This document shows, one piece after another, positions 1 to 7,525 of a stretch of 64,000 bases of DNA. Source of the stretch: Streptococcus azizii (GTDB taxonomy: Bacteria > Bacillota > Bacilli > Lactobacillales > Streptococcaceae). Positions within the stretch are counted from its first letter, which is position 1. Each line of letters starts with the position of its first letter. The notes under the pieces are model-generated. The model did not search any database, was not told where the DNA came from, and saw only the letters and a list, made by a program, of their open reading frames with translations. The position numbers and the translations under genes were made by a program. The stretch lies in contig NZ_MSPR01000003.1 in the NCBI RefSeq assembly GCF_001984715.1, positions 62,001-126,000 on the forward strand. The letters run 5' to 3'.

Positions 1-1
1 C

Positions 2-607
2 CATTTTAAGCTCATCTATGACACATCTGTTTTTGTCACGTCTAGTCGCCAGATCAATTTCTGGAAGGATCATGGTGCTGTCGGTGCAGTGCTGGCGAGA
101 GAAATTCCAGCAGAAGAACTCTTTGATATTGCCAAAAATCTTGAAATTCCAGCGGAAATATTAGTTTATGGTGCGTCTGTTATTCACCATTCTAAGCGGA
201 CGCTGTTGCAGAATTACTATCACTTTACAAAGGCAGATGAGACAGATCTATCGCGACAGCGTGGACTGTTTTTGGCCGAGCCGAGTGATCCCGAGAGCCA
301 CTATTCCATTTACGAGGACAAGCATGGGACTCATATTTTCATCAATAATGATATTGATATGATGATGAAATTAAATGAGTTAATCGAGCATGACTACCTG
401 CATTGGAAATTAGATGGAATTTACTGTCCAGGTGATAATTTTGTAGAAATTGTTAAACTCTTTGTTGAGGCAAGGGGTTTGGCAGAAGCTGGAGAATTGA
501 CCTATGATCGAGCCGTCTTGCTGGATGAACAGGTTCGCAAATGGCACCCAAAAGAGCGAGGGCTGGATACAGGTTTCTATGAATACGATAGGGATAAGGT
601 AAAATAG
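2..607 (+). CDS. Peptidase U32 family protein, first of a pair (partial, 5' end outside window)
   Basis: The reading frame is open from base 2 to the stop at 605-607, so the gene begins upstream of the window and the GTG at 89 is only an internal codon. About 201 C-terminal residues are visible. Family knowledge: streptococci and Bacillus carry two adjacent U32 genes (yrrN/yrrO of B. subtilis, also called trhP1/trhP2), which take part in prephenate-dependent 5-hydroxylation of uridine 34 in tRNA; older annotations call them collagenase-like peptidases. The next gene, 8 nt downstream, is the longer partner, which supports the assignment. Assignment rests on context and general resemblance rather than on a catalytic motif in this fragment. 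Confidence 0.8.
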   Translation, partial: HFKLIYDTSVFVTSSRQINFWKDHGAVGAVLAREIPAEELFDIAKNLEIPAEILVYGASVIHHSKRTLLQNYYHFTKADETDLSRQRGLFLAEPSDPESHYSIYEDKHGTHIFINNDIDMMMKLNELIEHDYLHWKLDGIYCPGDNFVEIVKLFVEARGLAEAGELTYDRAVLLDEQVRKWHPKERGLDTGFYEYDRDKVK

Positions 608-615
608 GATAGAAG

Positions 616-1905
616 ATGACAGAAAGAACAATAAAACGTCCAGAGGTCTTGTCGCCTGCTGGAACTTTGGAAAAATTAAAAGTAGCCATTGATTATGGGG
701 CAGATGCTGTATTTGTTGGGGGTCAGGCTTATGGCTTGCGCAGTCGAGCTGGAAATTTCTCCATGGAAGAGATGAAAGAAGGCATTGACTATGCTCATGA
801 ACGTGGCGCCAAGGTCTATGTGGCAGCCAACATGGTTACCCACGAGGGCAATGAAGTGGGAGCGGGGGCATGGTTTCGCGAATTGAGAGATATGGGGCTT
901 GATGCTGTTATTGTCTCAGATCCAGCCTTAATTATGATTTGTGCGACAGAGGCTCCAGGGCTTGAAATCCACCTATCTACGCAGGCCTCTTCTACCAATT
1001 ATGAGACCTTTGAGTTTTGGAAAGAACTGGGCTTAACACGGGTTGTTTTGGCACGTGAAGTAACCATGGAAGAATTGGCTGAGATTCGCAAGCGCACCAG
1101 CGTTGAGATTGAGGCTTTTGTTCACGGGGCTATGTGCATTTCTTATTCCGGTCGTTGCGTACTGTCCAATCATATGAGTAATCGCGATGCCAATCGTGGG
1201 GGCTGTTCTCAATCCTGTCGCTGGAAATATAATCTTTATGACCTACCGTTTGGAGAAGAACGTAGAAGTATCAAGGGACAGGTGCCAGAAGAATTTTCGA
1301 TGTCAGCGGTGGATATGTGCATGATTGAGCATATCCCAGATATGATTGAAAATGGTGTTGACAGTTTGAAAATTGAGGGGCGGATGAAGTCTGTTCACTA
1401 TGTGTCTACTGTGACCAACTGTTATAAAGCAGCAGTCGATGCCTACTTAGAAAGTCCAGAGAAATTTGAAGCGATTAAGCAAGACTTGATAGATGAGCTA
1501 TGGAAGGTTGCTCAGCGTGAATTAGCGACAGGATTCTACTACAAGCCACCGACGGAAAACGAGCAACTATTCGGAGCTCGTCGCAAAATTCCAGAGTATA
1601 AGTTTATTGCAGAAGTTGTCGCCTTTGATAAGGAGACGATGACGGCAACGATTCGTCAGCGTAACGTTATCAATGAGGGGGATGAGGTCGAGTTTTACGG
1701 ACCAGGGTTCCGTCATTTTGAAACCACTATTACTGACTTGCGTGACTCAGATGGAAATCCTATCGAACGCGCCAATCGCCCAATGGAACTCCTTACGATT
1801 CGTCTACCGCAGGAAGTCTATCCAGGAGATATGGTACGCGCCTGCAAATCAGGACTGATTAACCTCTATCAGGAAGATGGAAAATCGGTCACCATCCGTG
1901 CGTAA
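616..1905 (+). CDS. Peptidase U32 family protein (TrhP2/YrrO-like tRNA hydroxylation protein)
   Basis: 429 residues, the usual length for the longer U32 paralogue. The N-terminal part opens with the family signature SPAGTLEKLK (about residues 13-22); a central segment (about 170-205) holds EAFVHGAMC followed by three more cysteines (GRC, GGCSQSC), the conserved cysteine cluster of this family, thought to bind an Fe-S centre. The C-terminal about 80 residues form the extra beta domain of YegQ/YrrO proteins. Start: ATG at 616 with AGGAT upstream; only 8 nt separate it from the preceding U32 gene, so the pair is almost certainly one transcript. Role in tRNA ho5U34 formation is inferred from B. 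subtilis and E. coli homologues; protease activity has been attributed to some members but is doubtful. Confidence 0.88.
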   Translation: MTERTIKRPEVLSPAGTLEKLKVAIDYGADAVFVGGQAYGLRSRAGNFSMEEMKEGIDYAHERGAKVYVAANMVTHEGNEVGAGAWFRELRDMGLDAVIVSDPALIMICATEAPGLEIHLSTQASSTNYETFEFWKELGLTRVVLAREVTMEELAEIRKRTSVEIEAFVHGAMCISYSGRCVLSNHMSNRDANRGGCSQSCRWKYNLYDLPFGEERRSIKGQVPEEFSMSAVDMCMIEHIPDMIENGVDSLKIEGRMKSVHYVSTVTNCYKAAVDAYLESPEKFEAIKQDLIDELWKVAQRELATGFYYKPPTENEQLFGARRKIPEYKFIAEVVAFDKETMTATIRQRNVINEGDEVEFYGPGFRHFETTITDLRDSDGNPIERANRPMELLTIRLPQEVYPGDMVRACKSGLINLYQEDGKSVTIRA

Positions 1906-2391
1906 CAAAGATACAAGAGCGTTAAACAACTCCTAGAAAAAATAGACAATCGAAGCAGGTTGTCTTGCAACCAATGAGATTGGTCTTTTTTTCAGTGAGT
2001 TGTAGCTCGAGTTCAATTACAAGATACAAAGGGCGTATAAAAAGCGACTGAAAAATAGGAGGATGCCGCAGTGTTCGATGAACACAAGAAAGCCTATCTT
2101 TTTTCCGAGCTTTTAGCCCGTGTTCAATTAAGATGTGAGGACGTTTGATGAGTAATACTCGTTTTATTTCCAACCTTCAACAGTCTATCCTTAGACTGTT
2201 GAAGCGAGCTAAGAAGTAGGAGGGCGAGGATTAACCAGTTGAAACAAGAAAGTGACCACAGAAGCCTAAGCTGGGAAATAGGAAATTTGCTGTGTTCAAT
2301 TTTCCGAAACTCTTGACGACCTATTCTTTTGATTTTTAAAGAGTATACGTACTTGGTGCTGTATGTACTATCTTATCAAGGAGTATAAAAA
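1906..2391. repeat. Mosaic intergenic repeat cluster
   Basis: This gene-free stretch is built from modules that recur elsewhere in the window: a 'ACAAGATACAAAGGGCGT' module (also near 4650, 25690, 56290 in either orientation), the 'AAGATGTGAGGACGTT' module (complement near 3866, 4204, 4439, 25575), 'ACAAGAAAGTGACC' (2247; also 4100, 4336, 48470, 56370) and a terminal module TTTTGATTTTTAAAGAGTAT at 2327-2346 that matches the ends of the elements at 25429-25816 and 41395-41780. Small open frames here are by-products of the repeats. No promoter or gene is supported. Confidence 0.75.
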
Positions 2392-2419
2392 AATGCCTAA
2401 TGTGTGTTCATTAGGCATT
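2392..2419 (-). terminator. Intrinsic terminator of the 2423-2737 gene
   Basis: Perfect 11-bp stem AATGCCTAATG/CATTAGGCATT with a 6-nt loop. Read on the minus strand it is followed by seven Ts, and it lies 4 nt past the stop codon of the minus-strand gene. Confidence 0.9.
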
Positions 2420-2422
2420 GAC

Positions 2423-2737
2423 TTATTGTTTTTGAGATTGACGAATGCTATCTGGTACGAGGGAGACTCGCTGAATAGCATCTAGAGTGATGATAGTCGT
2501 GATGTTTCGGCTAAAGTTTTTGACAATTATTCGGTTTTTGTCAGGGGCAAAGTCGATAATCTCGCCCGTAAAACTCTTGTTGGCATAGATGATATGGACA
2601 GCTGCCTTTTTATAGAGGGCTAGTTGAATCTTATCAAGATAAGGGAAGTTCTCCAGCTCTTTTGTATCATGATGGACTTGGTGATTTCCCAAAAAGATAT
2701 TGAGCTGATAAAAGAGGAAAGATAGAAACTTTTTCAT
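2423..2737 (-). CDS. Small conserved-type hypothetical protein
   Basis: 104 residues. I do not recognise a named family. The N-terminus (MKKFLSFLFYQLNIFLG) is hydrophobic and could be a weak membrane anchor or simply a buried helix; the C-terminal 50 residues alternate hydrophobic beta-like strands (GEIIDFAPDKNRIIVKN, then a second strand pair), suggesting a small Sm-like or OB-like beta barrel. GGAG lies 9 nt before the ATG. It has its own perfect terminator at 2392-2419, so it is probably a monocistronic, expressed gene. The 110 bp upstream separates it divergently from ydbC. Confidence 0.7.
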   Translation of the reverse strand: MKKFLSFLFYQLNIFLGNHQVHHDTKELENFPYLDKIQLALYKKAAVHIIYANKSFTGEIIDFAPDKNRIIVKNFSRNITTIITLDAIQRVSLVPDSIRQSQKQ

Positions 2738-2820
2738 GGTAAACTGCTCCAGAGACTGATACCATTATCATATCGGAATTTAGAAAAAAAGACAAGTTTT
2801 TATACATTTTACAATAGTTT

Positions 2821-2828
2821 TGCGAATA
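2821..2828 (+). promoter_or_regulatory. cin-box (ComX/SigX) like element
   Basis: TGCGAATA is one base from the streptococcal late-competence box TACGAATA. It sits 20 nt before the ydbC ATG, in the -10 region, after a T-rich tract; no convincing sigma-A -35/-10 pair is spaced correctly here. Known: the pneumococcal PC4-like protein SP_0782 is a competence-induced ssDNA-binding protein as far as I recall. Assignment by motif only. Confidence 0.5.
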
Positions 2829-2847
2829 GAGTATTGAGGAGGAAAAG

Positions 2848-3063
2848 ATGGCAGAATTTACATTTGAAATCGAAGAAAAGCTACTCGTTTTATCTGAAAG
2901 CGAGAAAGGATGGACCAAGGAATTGAATCGGGTGAGTTTCAATGGGGCTCCTGCCAAGTACGATATTCGGACTTGGAGTCCTGACCACAGTAAGATGGGA
3001 AAGGGCATTACCTTATCTAATGAAGAATTTCAAGTCCTACTAGATGCCTTTTCTAATAAATAA
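2848..3063 (+). CDS. ydbC: YdbC family PC4-like single-stranded DNA-binding protein
   Basis: 71 residues, the standard size of the bacterial PC4/p15 family (YdbC of Lactococcus lactis, SP_0782 of pneumococcus). The sequence shows the typical four-stranded beta sheet start (FTFEIEEKLLVLSES), the motif WTKELNRVSFNG and the short C-terminal helix (SNEEFQVLLDAF). Family members are homodimers that bind ssDNA without sequence specificity. Strong ribosome site GAGGAGG 8 nt before ATG. The box TGCGAATA upstream suggests control by the competence sigma factor, which would fit a role in protecting or pairing incoming ssDNA; that is inference. Confidence 0.9.
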   Translation: MAEFTFEIEEKLLVLSESEKGWTKELNRVSFNGAPAKYDIRTWSPDHSKMGKGITLSNEEFQVLLDAFSNK

Positions 3064-3065
3064 AT

Positions 3066-3100
3066 GCAAGAAGCCTACTGAAAATAGGCCTCTTTTTTTG
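3066..3100. terminator. Shared terminator between ydbC and bioY
   Basis: AGAAGCCTA and TAGGCCTCT form a stem with a 7-nt loop, followed by seven Ts on the plus strand. It lies between two converging genes (ends 3063 and 3075). Confidence 0.85.
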
Positions 3101-3614
3101 TGATCGGTTGCAATAGATGGTGGCAAAGTGTGACGAGTGCAATTTTGGCTAGATCGGGGAGGATGAATGGTAGAACTGTCCATCCAAAGGCAGCGCCCAC
3201 ACTCGCACCAGTGATGACTGTAAAGGTAAAAAATCCTAGTAAAGAACAAGCTGTACTACCTAACAGACAAGCGAGAAAGACCCGTATAGGTCTAGACCCT
3301 GCTTGGGTAGTTTTGGATGTGAGGGCTGCATACAGTAGAAATCCCCAAAGGAAGCCAGAGGTAGGACCTGTGAGAGTGGCTAAGCTACCAGAAAAACCTG
3401 CAAAAACAGGTAAGCCAATGCCTCCTAGAATGAGGTATAGAGCTACGCTCGCAATAGCATCTTTGGGCTTGTAGAGGCTAGCAACTAAACCGATGGCCAA
3501 GGTTTGCAAGGTAAATGGAACGGGACCAATAGATAGACTGAGCTGTGAAAGAGCTGCAATTAAGGCAGTTCCGATGGCAATAGAAACAAGAGATATCGTC
3601 GATGTGCGCGTCAT
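3075..3614 (-). CDS. bioY: Biotin transporter BioY (ECF S-component)
   Basis: 179 residues with about six hydrophobic helices. The family signature is present: GPVPFTLQTLA (about residues 30-40), GGIGLPVFAGFSGG-like loop (about 64-80) and GPTSGFLWGF (about 87-96). BioY binds biotin in the membrane and is energised by the shared ECF AAT module, which is not in this window. Regulation is visible: a near-perfect BirA box covers the region between the -10 box and the start codon (3615-3646). Ribosome site GGAT overlaps the right half-site of the operator. High confidence. Confidence 0.96.
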   Translation of the reverse strand: MTRTSTISLVSIAIGTALIAALSQLSLSIGPVPFTLQTLAIGLVASLYKPKDAIASVALYLILGGIGLPVFAGFSGSLATLTGPTSGFLWGFLLYAALTSKTTQAGSRPIRVFLACLLGSTACSLLGFFTFTVITGASVGAAFGWTVLPFILPDLAKIALVTLCHHLLQPITKKEAYFQ

Positions 3615-3646
3615 TTGTTATCCTTTTTATTTTTTATGGTTAACAA
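3615..3646 (-). promoter_or_regulatory. BirA operator (biotin repressor box) of bioY
   Basis: On the minus strand TTGTTAACC-N14-GGATAACAA, matching the Firmicute BirA consensus TTGTTAACC-N14/15-GGTTAACAA with one mismatch. It starts 1 bp after the -10 box and ends at the base before the ATG, so bound BirA would cover the transcription start and the ribosome site. Confidence 0.92.
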
Positions 3647-3647
3647 A

Positions 3648-3676
3648 ATTATAATGAGAATACCTTAGAAAGTCAA
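3648..3676 (-). promoter_or_regulatory. bioY promoter
   Basis: Minus strand TTGACT (3671-3676), 17-bp spacer, TATAAT (3648-3653). The predicted start (about 3641) lies inside the BirA operator. Confidence 0.9.
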
Positions 3677-3759
3677 TGCTATTCCATCGGCTGTCACAGC
3701 TTCTGAGACTTATTGTGGTATATTCTCCAACATTAAAGTAGAATCTGGGGAAGTCTAAT

Positions 3760-4786
3760 CTTACCAGATTCCAATATGGCTTGTGACTACGGCTACCTTT
3801 AGGGAATAGGCTGAAAACCTCCACTGGGGGGCTAGGCAAATTTCCTATTTTCACTTAGACCTTTTAACGTCCTCACATCTTGTGTAATTGAGTTCAGCCT
3901 AAAACCTCGGAAAAAAGATAGGCAGCTGTTTCGGCTTTAGCCGATTACAGATGAGAATCCCTTTAGTGGATAGGCAGCTGTTTCAGCTTTAGCTGATTAC
4001 AGATGAGCATCCCTTTAGGGGATAGGCAGCTGTTTCGGCTTTAGCCAATTACAGATGAGATTGAAACAGTTCGGTGAACTGTTTCAACTGGTCACCGAAA
4101 AACAAGAAAGTGACTACAGAAGCCTGGGCCTAAAAACGAAAGAGCGAGGTTAGCTGTTGTCGGAGTCACCTGCCCAAATCCCTATTTTTCTTTACATTTT
4201 CTTAACGTCCTCACATCTTGTGTAATTGAGTTCAGCCTAAAACCTCGGAAAAAAGATAGGCAGCTGTTTCGGCTTTAGCTGCTTACAGATGAGATTGAAA
4301 CAGTTCGGTGAACTGTTTCAACTGGTCACCGAAAAACAAGAAAGTGACCATAGAAGCCTGAGCCTAAAAACGAAAGAGCGAGGTTAGCTGTTGTCTGAGT
4401 CATCTACTCCGATTCCCTATTTTTCTTTACATTTTCTTAACGTCCTCACATCTTGTGTAATTGAGTTCAGCCTAAAACCTCGGAAAAAAGATAGGCAGCT
4501 GTTTCGGCTTTAGCCGATTACAGATGAGAATCCCTTTAGTGGATAGGCAGCTGTTTTGGCTTTAGCCAATTACAGATGAGAATCCCTTTGGGATAAACAT
4601 TCCTAGAAGTTACACTTCTTCGTCATGTTTCCTAATTTTCAGTCGCTTTTTACACGCCCTTTGTATCTTGTAATTGAACTTGGGCTACAACTCACTGACA
4701 AAAAGATAAATGCTCCTAGAAGCAGAGACTTCTTCGTCGCATTTCCTATTTTGTCTAGGAGTTGTTTAACGCCCTCGTATCTTGGG
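3760..4786. repeat. Long repeat cluster: three copies of a composite module plus 52-bp tandem units
   Basis: A composite starting AACGTCCTCACATCTTGTG begins at about 3865, 4204 and 4439 (periods about 339 and 235 bp), each continuing through a GAGTTCAGCC / CTCGGAAAAAAGATAGG segment. Inside, 52-bp units start at 3917, 3969 and 4021 in tandem, with further units near 4254, 4490 and 4541; each carries a small hairpin of type CGGCTTTAGCCG. Two copies also carry 'ACAGTTCGGTGAACTGT' hairpins followed by 'ACAAGAAAGTGAC'. The last 170 bp contain paired modules also found near 25630 and 41580. No gene is supported here. Confidence 0.8.
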
Positions 4787-6136
4787 TTACCGCATGGTAA
4801 CAAATTCTTCTGCACCTGTTGGATGAATGGCAACGGTTGCATCAAAGTCGGCTTTGGTAGCTCCCATTTTAATCGCGACAGCAAATCCTTGGATGATTTC
4901 ATCAACACCGTAGCCAATGCCATGAAGTCCGATGATTGTTTCTGCTGGTCCAGTCGTCACCAGTTTGAACTTGGCAGCTTGTCTATGGTTTCCAAGAGCT
5001 GTATACATTGAGGTAAAGGCAGAAGTATAGACCTTAATCTTGTCAGCTCCAAATGTTTTTTCAGCCTCTTCTTGCGTATAGCCGATGGTACCGATGGCAG
5101 GATGTGAAAAGACAACTGTCGGAATGAAGCTATAATCCATCTTGGCATCGGTTTTACCATTAAAGAGGCGCTCAGCCAGAGTTCGACCAGCCTTAATCGC
5201 AACTGGGGTCAATTCTTTTTCACCTGATACATCACCTAGAGCATAGATATGAGGGATGTTGGTTTCTTGAAATTCATTGACTGCGATATGTCCAGAGGCT
5301 GTCGTTTTCAATCCGATAGCTTCTAGGTTTAATTGCTCAATATTAGCTCTTCGACCGACAGCCCAGAGTATTTTTTCAGCAGTGTGTTGGCTGCCGTCTT
5401 CAAAGTAGATGGTCAAACTGCCATCGGTATTTTTTTGAATCTGTTTGGGAATTTTATAGGGATGTAGGGCAAGGTTGGTCCGCTCCATCTCGGCTATTAG
5501 TGCATCAGTGATATAGTTATCAAAACGCCGTAAAGGACGATCGCGACGGACAAATAGATCCGTCTGAACACCGAGCGAATGGAGGAGACCAGCCATTTCA
5601 ACAGCGATATAGCCAGCACCGATAACCGCTACAGATTGAGGGAGTTTTTCCCAGGAAAAAACATGGTCTGAGCTACTAGCGTATTCGCCTCCAGGAATAG
5701 TTGGTAGGACAGGTATGGCCCCTGTTGCAATAACAATTTTATCGGCATAGATGGTCTCTCCGTTCACTTCTACGGTATGGGCATCAACAAAGCGAGCAAA
5801 TCCCTTGATGACTTCAACCTTATTTCGCTCAAAGGTTGCCTGATAAGAGGTGCGTGACCGTTTGATGTAGGCATCGCGATTTTTCTTTAGGGTTTCAAAA
5901 TCAAAATGGATGTTATCTGCGGAAAAGCCATACTCAGGTCCGTAGTGATGAAAGGCTTCTGCAATCTGAGCTCCATACCACATAATTTTCTTGGGGACAC
6001 AACCGACATTCACACAAGTTCCACCGAGGAATTTCTCTTCAATGACTGCCACCTTAGCTCCATATTCTGCGGCACGGTTCATACTAGCAATACCACCGGA
6101 CCCTCCACCGATAGCAATCATATCAAATTTTTTCAT
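4787..6136 (-). CDS. gor: Glutathione-disulfide reductase
   Basis: 449 residues, full length for the family. N-terminal FAD-binding GGGSGGIAS (about 10-18), redox-active disulfide GGTCVNVGCVPKK (C41 and C46), NAD(P)H-binding GAGYIAVEMAG (about 170-180) with downstream RRDRPLRRFD arginines typical of NADPH preference, second FAD motif YALGDVSG, and C-terminal HPTGAEE (about 438-444) with the catalytic His-Glu pair. It reduces GSSG to GSH in the cytoplasm; streptococci often import glutathione and use this enzyme in oxidative-stress defence. Promoter visible upstream; the 3' side runs into the repeat cluster without an obvious terminator. Confidence 0.97.
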   Translation of the reverse strand: MKKFDMIAIGGGSGGIASMNRAAEYGAKVAVIEEKFLGGTCVNVGCVPKKIMWYGAQIAEAFHHYGPEYGFSADNIHFDFETLKKNRDAYIKRSRTSYQATFERNKVEVIKGFARFVDAHTVEVNGETIYADKIVIATGAIPVLPTIPGGEYASSSDHVFSWEKLPQSVAVIGAGYIAVEMAGLLHSLGVQTDLFVRRDRPLRRFDNYITDALIAEMERTNLALHPYKIPKQIQKNTDGSLTIYFEDGSQHTAEKILWAVGRRANIEQLNLEAIGLKTTASGHIAVNEFQETNIPHIYALGDVSGEKELTPVAIKAGRTLAERLFNGKTDAKMDYSFIPTVVFSHPAIGTIGYTQEEAEKTFGADKIKVYTSAFTSMYTALGNHRQAAKFKLVTTGPAETIIGLHGIGYGVDEIIQGFAVAIKMGATKADFDATVAIHPTGAEEFVTMR

Positions 6137-6168
6137 AGCTTACCCTTTCTGATGTTAACTTCTCTTCT

Positions 6169-6197
6169 ATTGTAGCGCTTTTTTTATCTTCCTGCAA
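6169..6197 (-). promoter_or_regulatory. gor promoter
   Basis: Minus strand TTGCAG (6192-6197), 17-bp spacer, TACAAT (6169-6174), 33 nt before the gor ATG. Confidence 0.75.
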
Positions 6198-6286
6198 AAA
6201 TCGGCTACGCTTCTTCAATCTTACAAAAATGTAAGGAATTTGGATATGTATTTTTTGTAAAATAGTATCAGATGGTGCTTGCATTT

Positions 6287-6322
6287 TTGCCTGCATTGTT
6301 GTATTGTATATATAATACAATA
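6287..6322 (+). promoter_or_regulatory. Promoter with overlapping palindromic operator for the MacAB-like operon
   Basis: TTGCCT (6287-6292), 18-bp spacer, TATAAT (6311-6316). The -10 lies inside a perfect inverted repeat TATTGTAT-N5-ATACAATA (6302-6322). This symmetry is typical of GntR/YtrA- or TetR-type operators that block polymerase. No regulator gene adjoins the operon. Confidence 0.8.
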
Positions 6323-6349
6323 ATTGCTCATCATAGAAGGAGAAAAGAT

Positions 6350-7525
6350 ATGTTACAGACAAAGAAAAGCAAAATTATTTTGTTTTCTGCTTTAGGGGTA
6401 GCGGCAGTTGCCCTGGTCGGGGGAGCCTTGCTCTTTGGAGGCGGCAAGACAGAACCGTCAGTCGAGGCTCAAAGTTTTACCTATACCTCCGTTAAAGAAG
6501 GGTCCATTGCCTCTTCGACGCTCCTGTCAGGAACAGTAGCTGCTGCTGATGAACAATATGTTTATTATGATGTTTCAAAAGGGGACTTGAATGCTGTATT
6601 GGTTTCTCCAGGGGATCAGGTACAGGTTGGCACCCCGCTTGTCCAGTATGATACAGGAGAATTGCAGGCGGCGTATGATACAGCTGTCCGGGCGCGCAAT
6701 AAGGTGGGTCGTCAAATTGAGGATCTACGTACCAATGGTCAGACGGTTGATTTGACAGGTGACGATGCAGTTGATAACAAATCAACTGCCAATGCGCAAC
6801 GGACGGTAGATATGCAAATGCAAGATTTGAATGATGCCTACGCTGACGCACAAGCAGCAGTAGATAAGGCACAATCGGCCTTGAATGAAGCAACTGTGAC
6901 AAGCAATGTCGTAGGGACTGTTGTAGAAGTAAACAAATCTGTTTCAAAATCAAATACAAGCACCAGTCAGACGATTGTCCACATTGTCAACCAAGGTAGT
7001 TTGCAAGTGACAGGTGAACTTTCAGAATATGACTTGGCTAATATCTCGGCGGAGCAAGAAGTGAAGATTACTTCTAAAGTATATCCTGATAAAGTATGGA
7101 CTGGAAAAATTTCTTATATTTCAAACTATCCTGAAAAAGGTCAGGCTTCAACAGGTCTCTCGGGTTCAGGAAGTGGGACAGCTAGCTCTAAGTATCCATT
7201 CAAGGTGGCTATTACAAGTGAAGTTGGAGAATTGAAACAAGGATTTTCTGTCAATATTGAAGTTGTCAATAACAGCAAGGCAATCCTTGTGCCAGTTGGT
7301 GCAGTTGTGTCAGAAGATGATAAGCGTTTCGTGTGGACAATTACGGATGGAAAAGCTAAAAAAGTTGAGGTCACTCTCGGAAATTCAGATGCCATGTACC
7401 AAGAAGTAACAGGAGGTCTAAAAGTAGACGACCAGGTCATCTCCAATCCAAACGATAGCTTACAAGATGGAAAAGAGGTAGAAGCTAATGAAGAAACGAC
7501 TCATCAAGCTAACCAAGATCAATAA
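6350..7525 (+). CDS. MacA/HlyD-type membrane fusion protein of an ABC efflux system
   Basis: Start chosen at ATG 6350 (AGAAGGAG 7-14 nt upstream), giving 391 residues; the frame is open 26 codons further upstream, across the promoter. One N-terminal membrane helix (about 9-30), then a lipoyl/barrel-sandwich half (about 60-100), a helical hairpin (about 105-180: VDMQMQDLNDAYADAQAAVDK region), the second lipoyl half and beta-barrel domains. A Gly/Ser-rich stretch lies near 270-285. Together with the next two genes it forms the same layout as the pneumococcal MacAB-like pump Spr0693-0695, linked to antimicrobial-peptide resistance. Overlaps the next gene by 38 bp. Confidence 0.9.
   Translation: MLQTKKSKIILFSALGVAAVALVGGALLFGGGKTEPSVEAQSFTYTSVKEGSIASSTLLSGTVAAADEQYVYYDVSKGDLNAVLVSPGDQVQVGTPLVQYDTGELQAAYDTAVRARNKVGRQIEDLRTNGQTVDLTGDDAVDNKSTANAQRTVDMQMQDLNDAYADAQAAVDKAQSALNEATVTSNVVGTVVEVNKSVSKSNTSTSQTIVHIVNQGSLQVTGELSEYDLANISAEQEVKITSKVYPDKVWTGKISYISNYPEKGQASTGLSGSGSGTASSKYPFKVAITSEVGELKQGFSVNIEVVNNSKAILVPVGAVVSEDDKRFVWTITDGKAKKVEVTLGNSDAMYQEVTGGLKVDDQVISNPNDSLQDGKEVEANEETTHQANQDQ

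Noticed and set aside
1922-2173. 83-codon minus-strand frame after the U32 gene
   Set aside because: Lies wholly in repeat modules that also give similar frames elsewhere (for example 4639-4923); not a gene.
3100-3474. 124-codon plus-strand frame opposite bioY
   Set aside because: Complement of the bioY coding sequence; bioY has motif, promoter and operator support.
3917-4060. Possible CRISPR array (three units of 52 bp)
   Set aside because: Units are contiguous, without unique spacers, and no cas genes are present; it is a tandem repeat.
4625-5011. 128-codon plus-strand frame across the gor end
   Set aside because: Overlaps gor antisense and repeat modules; no ribosome site and no recognisable protein.
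6492-6959. 155-codon frame antisense to the MacA-like gene
   Set aside because: Shadow of a strong coding gene; no ribosome site or domain.
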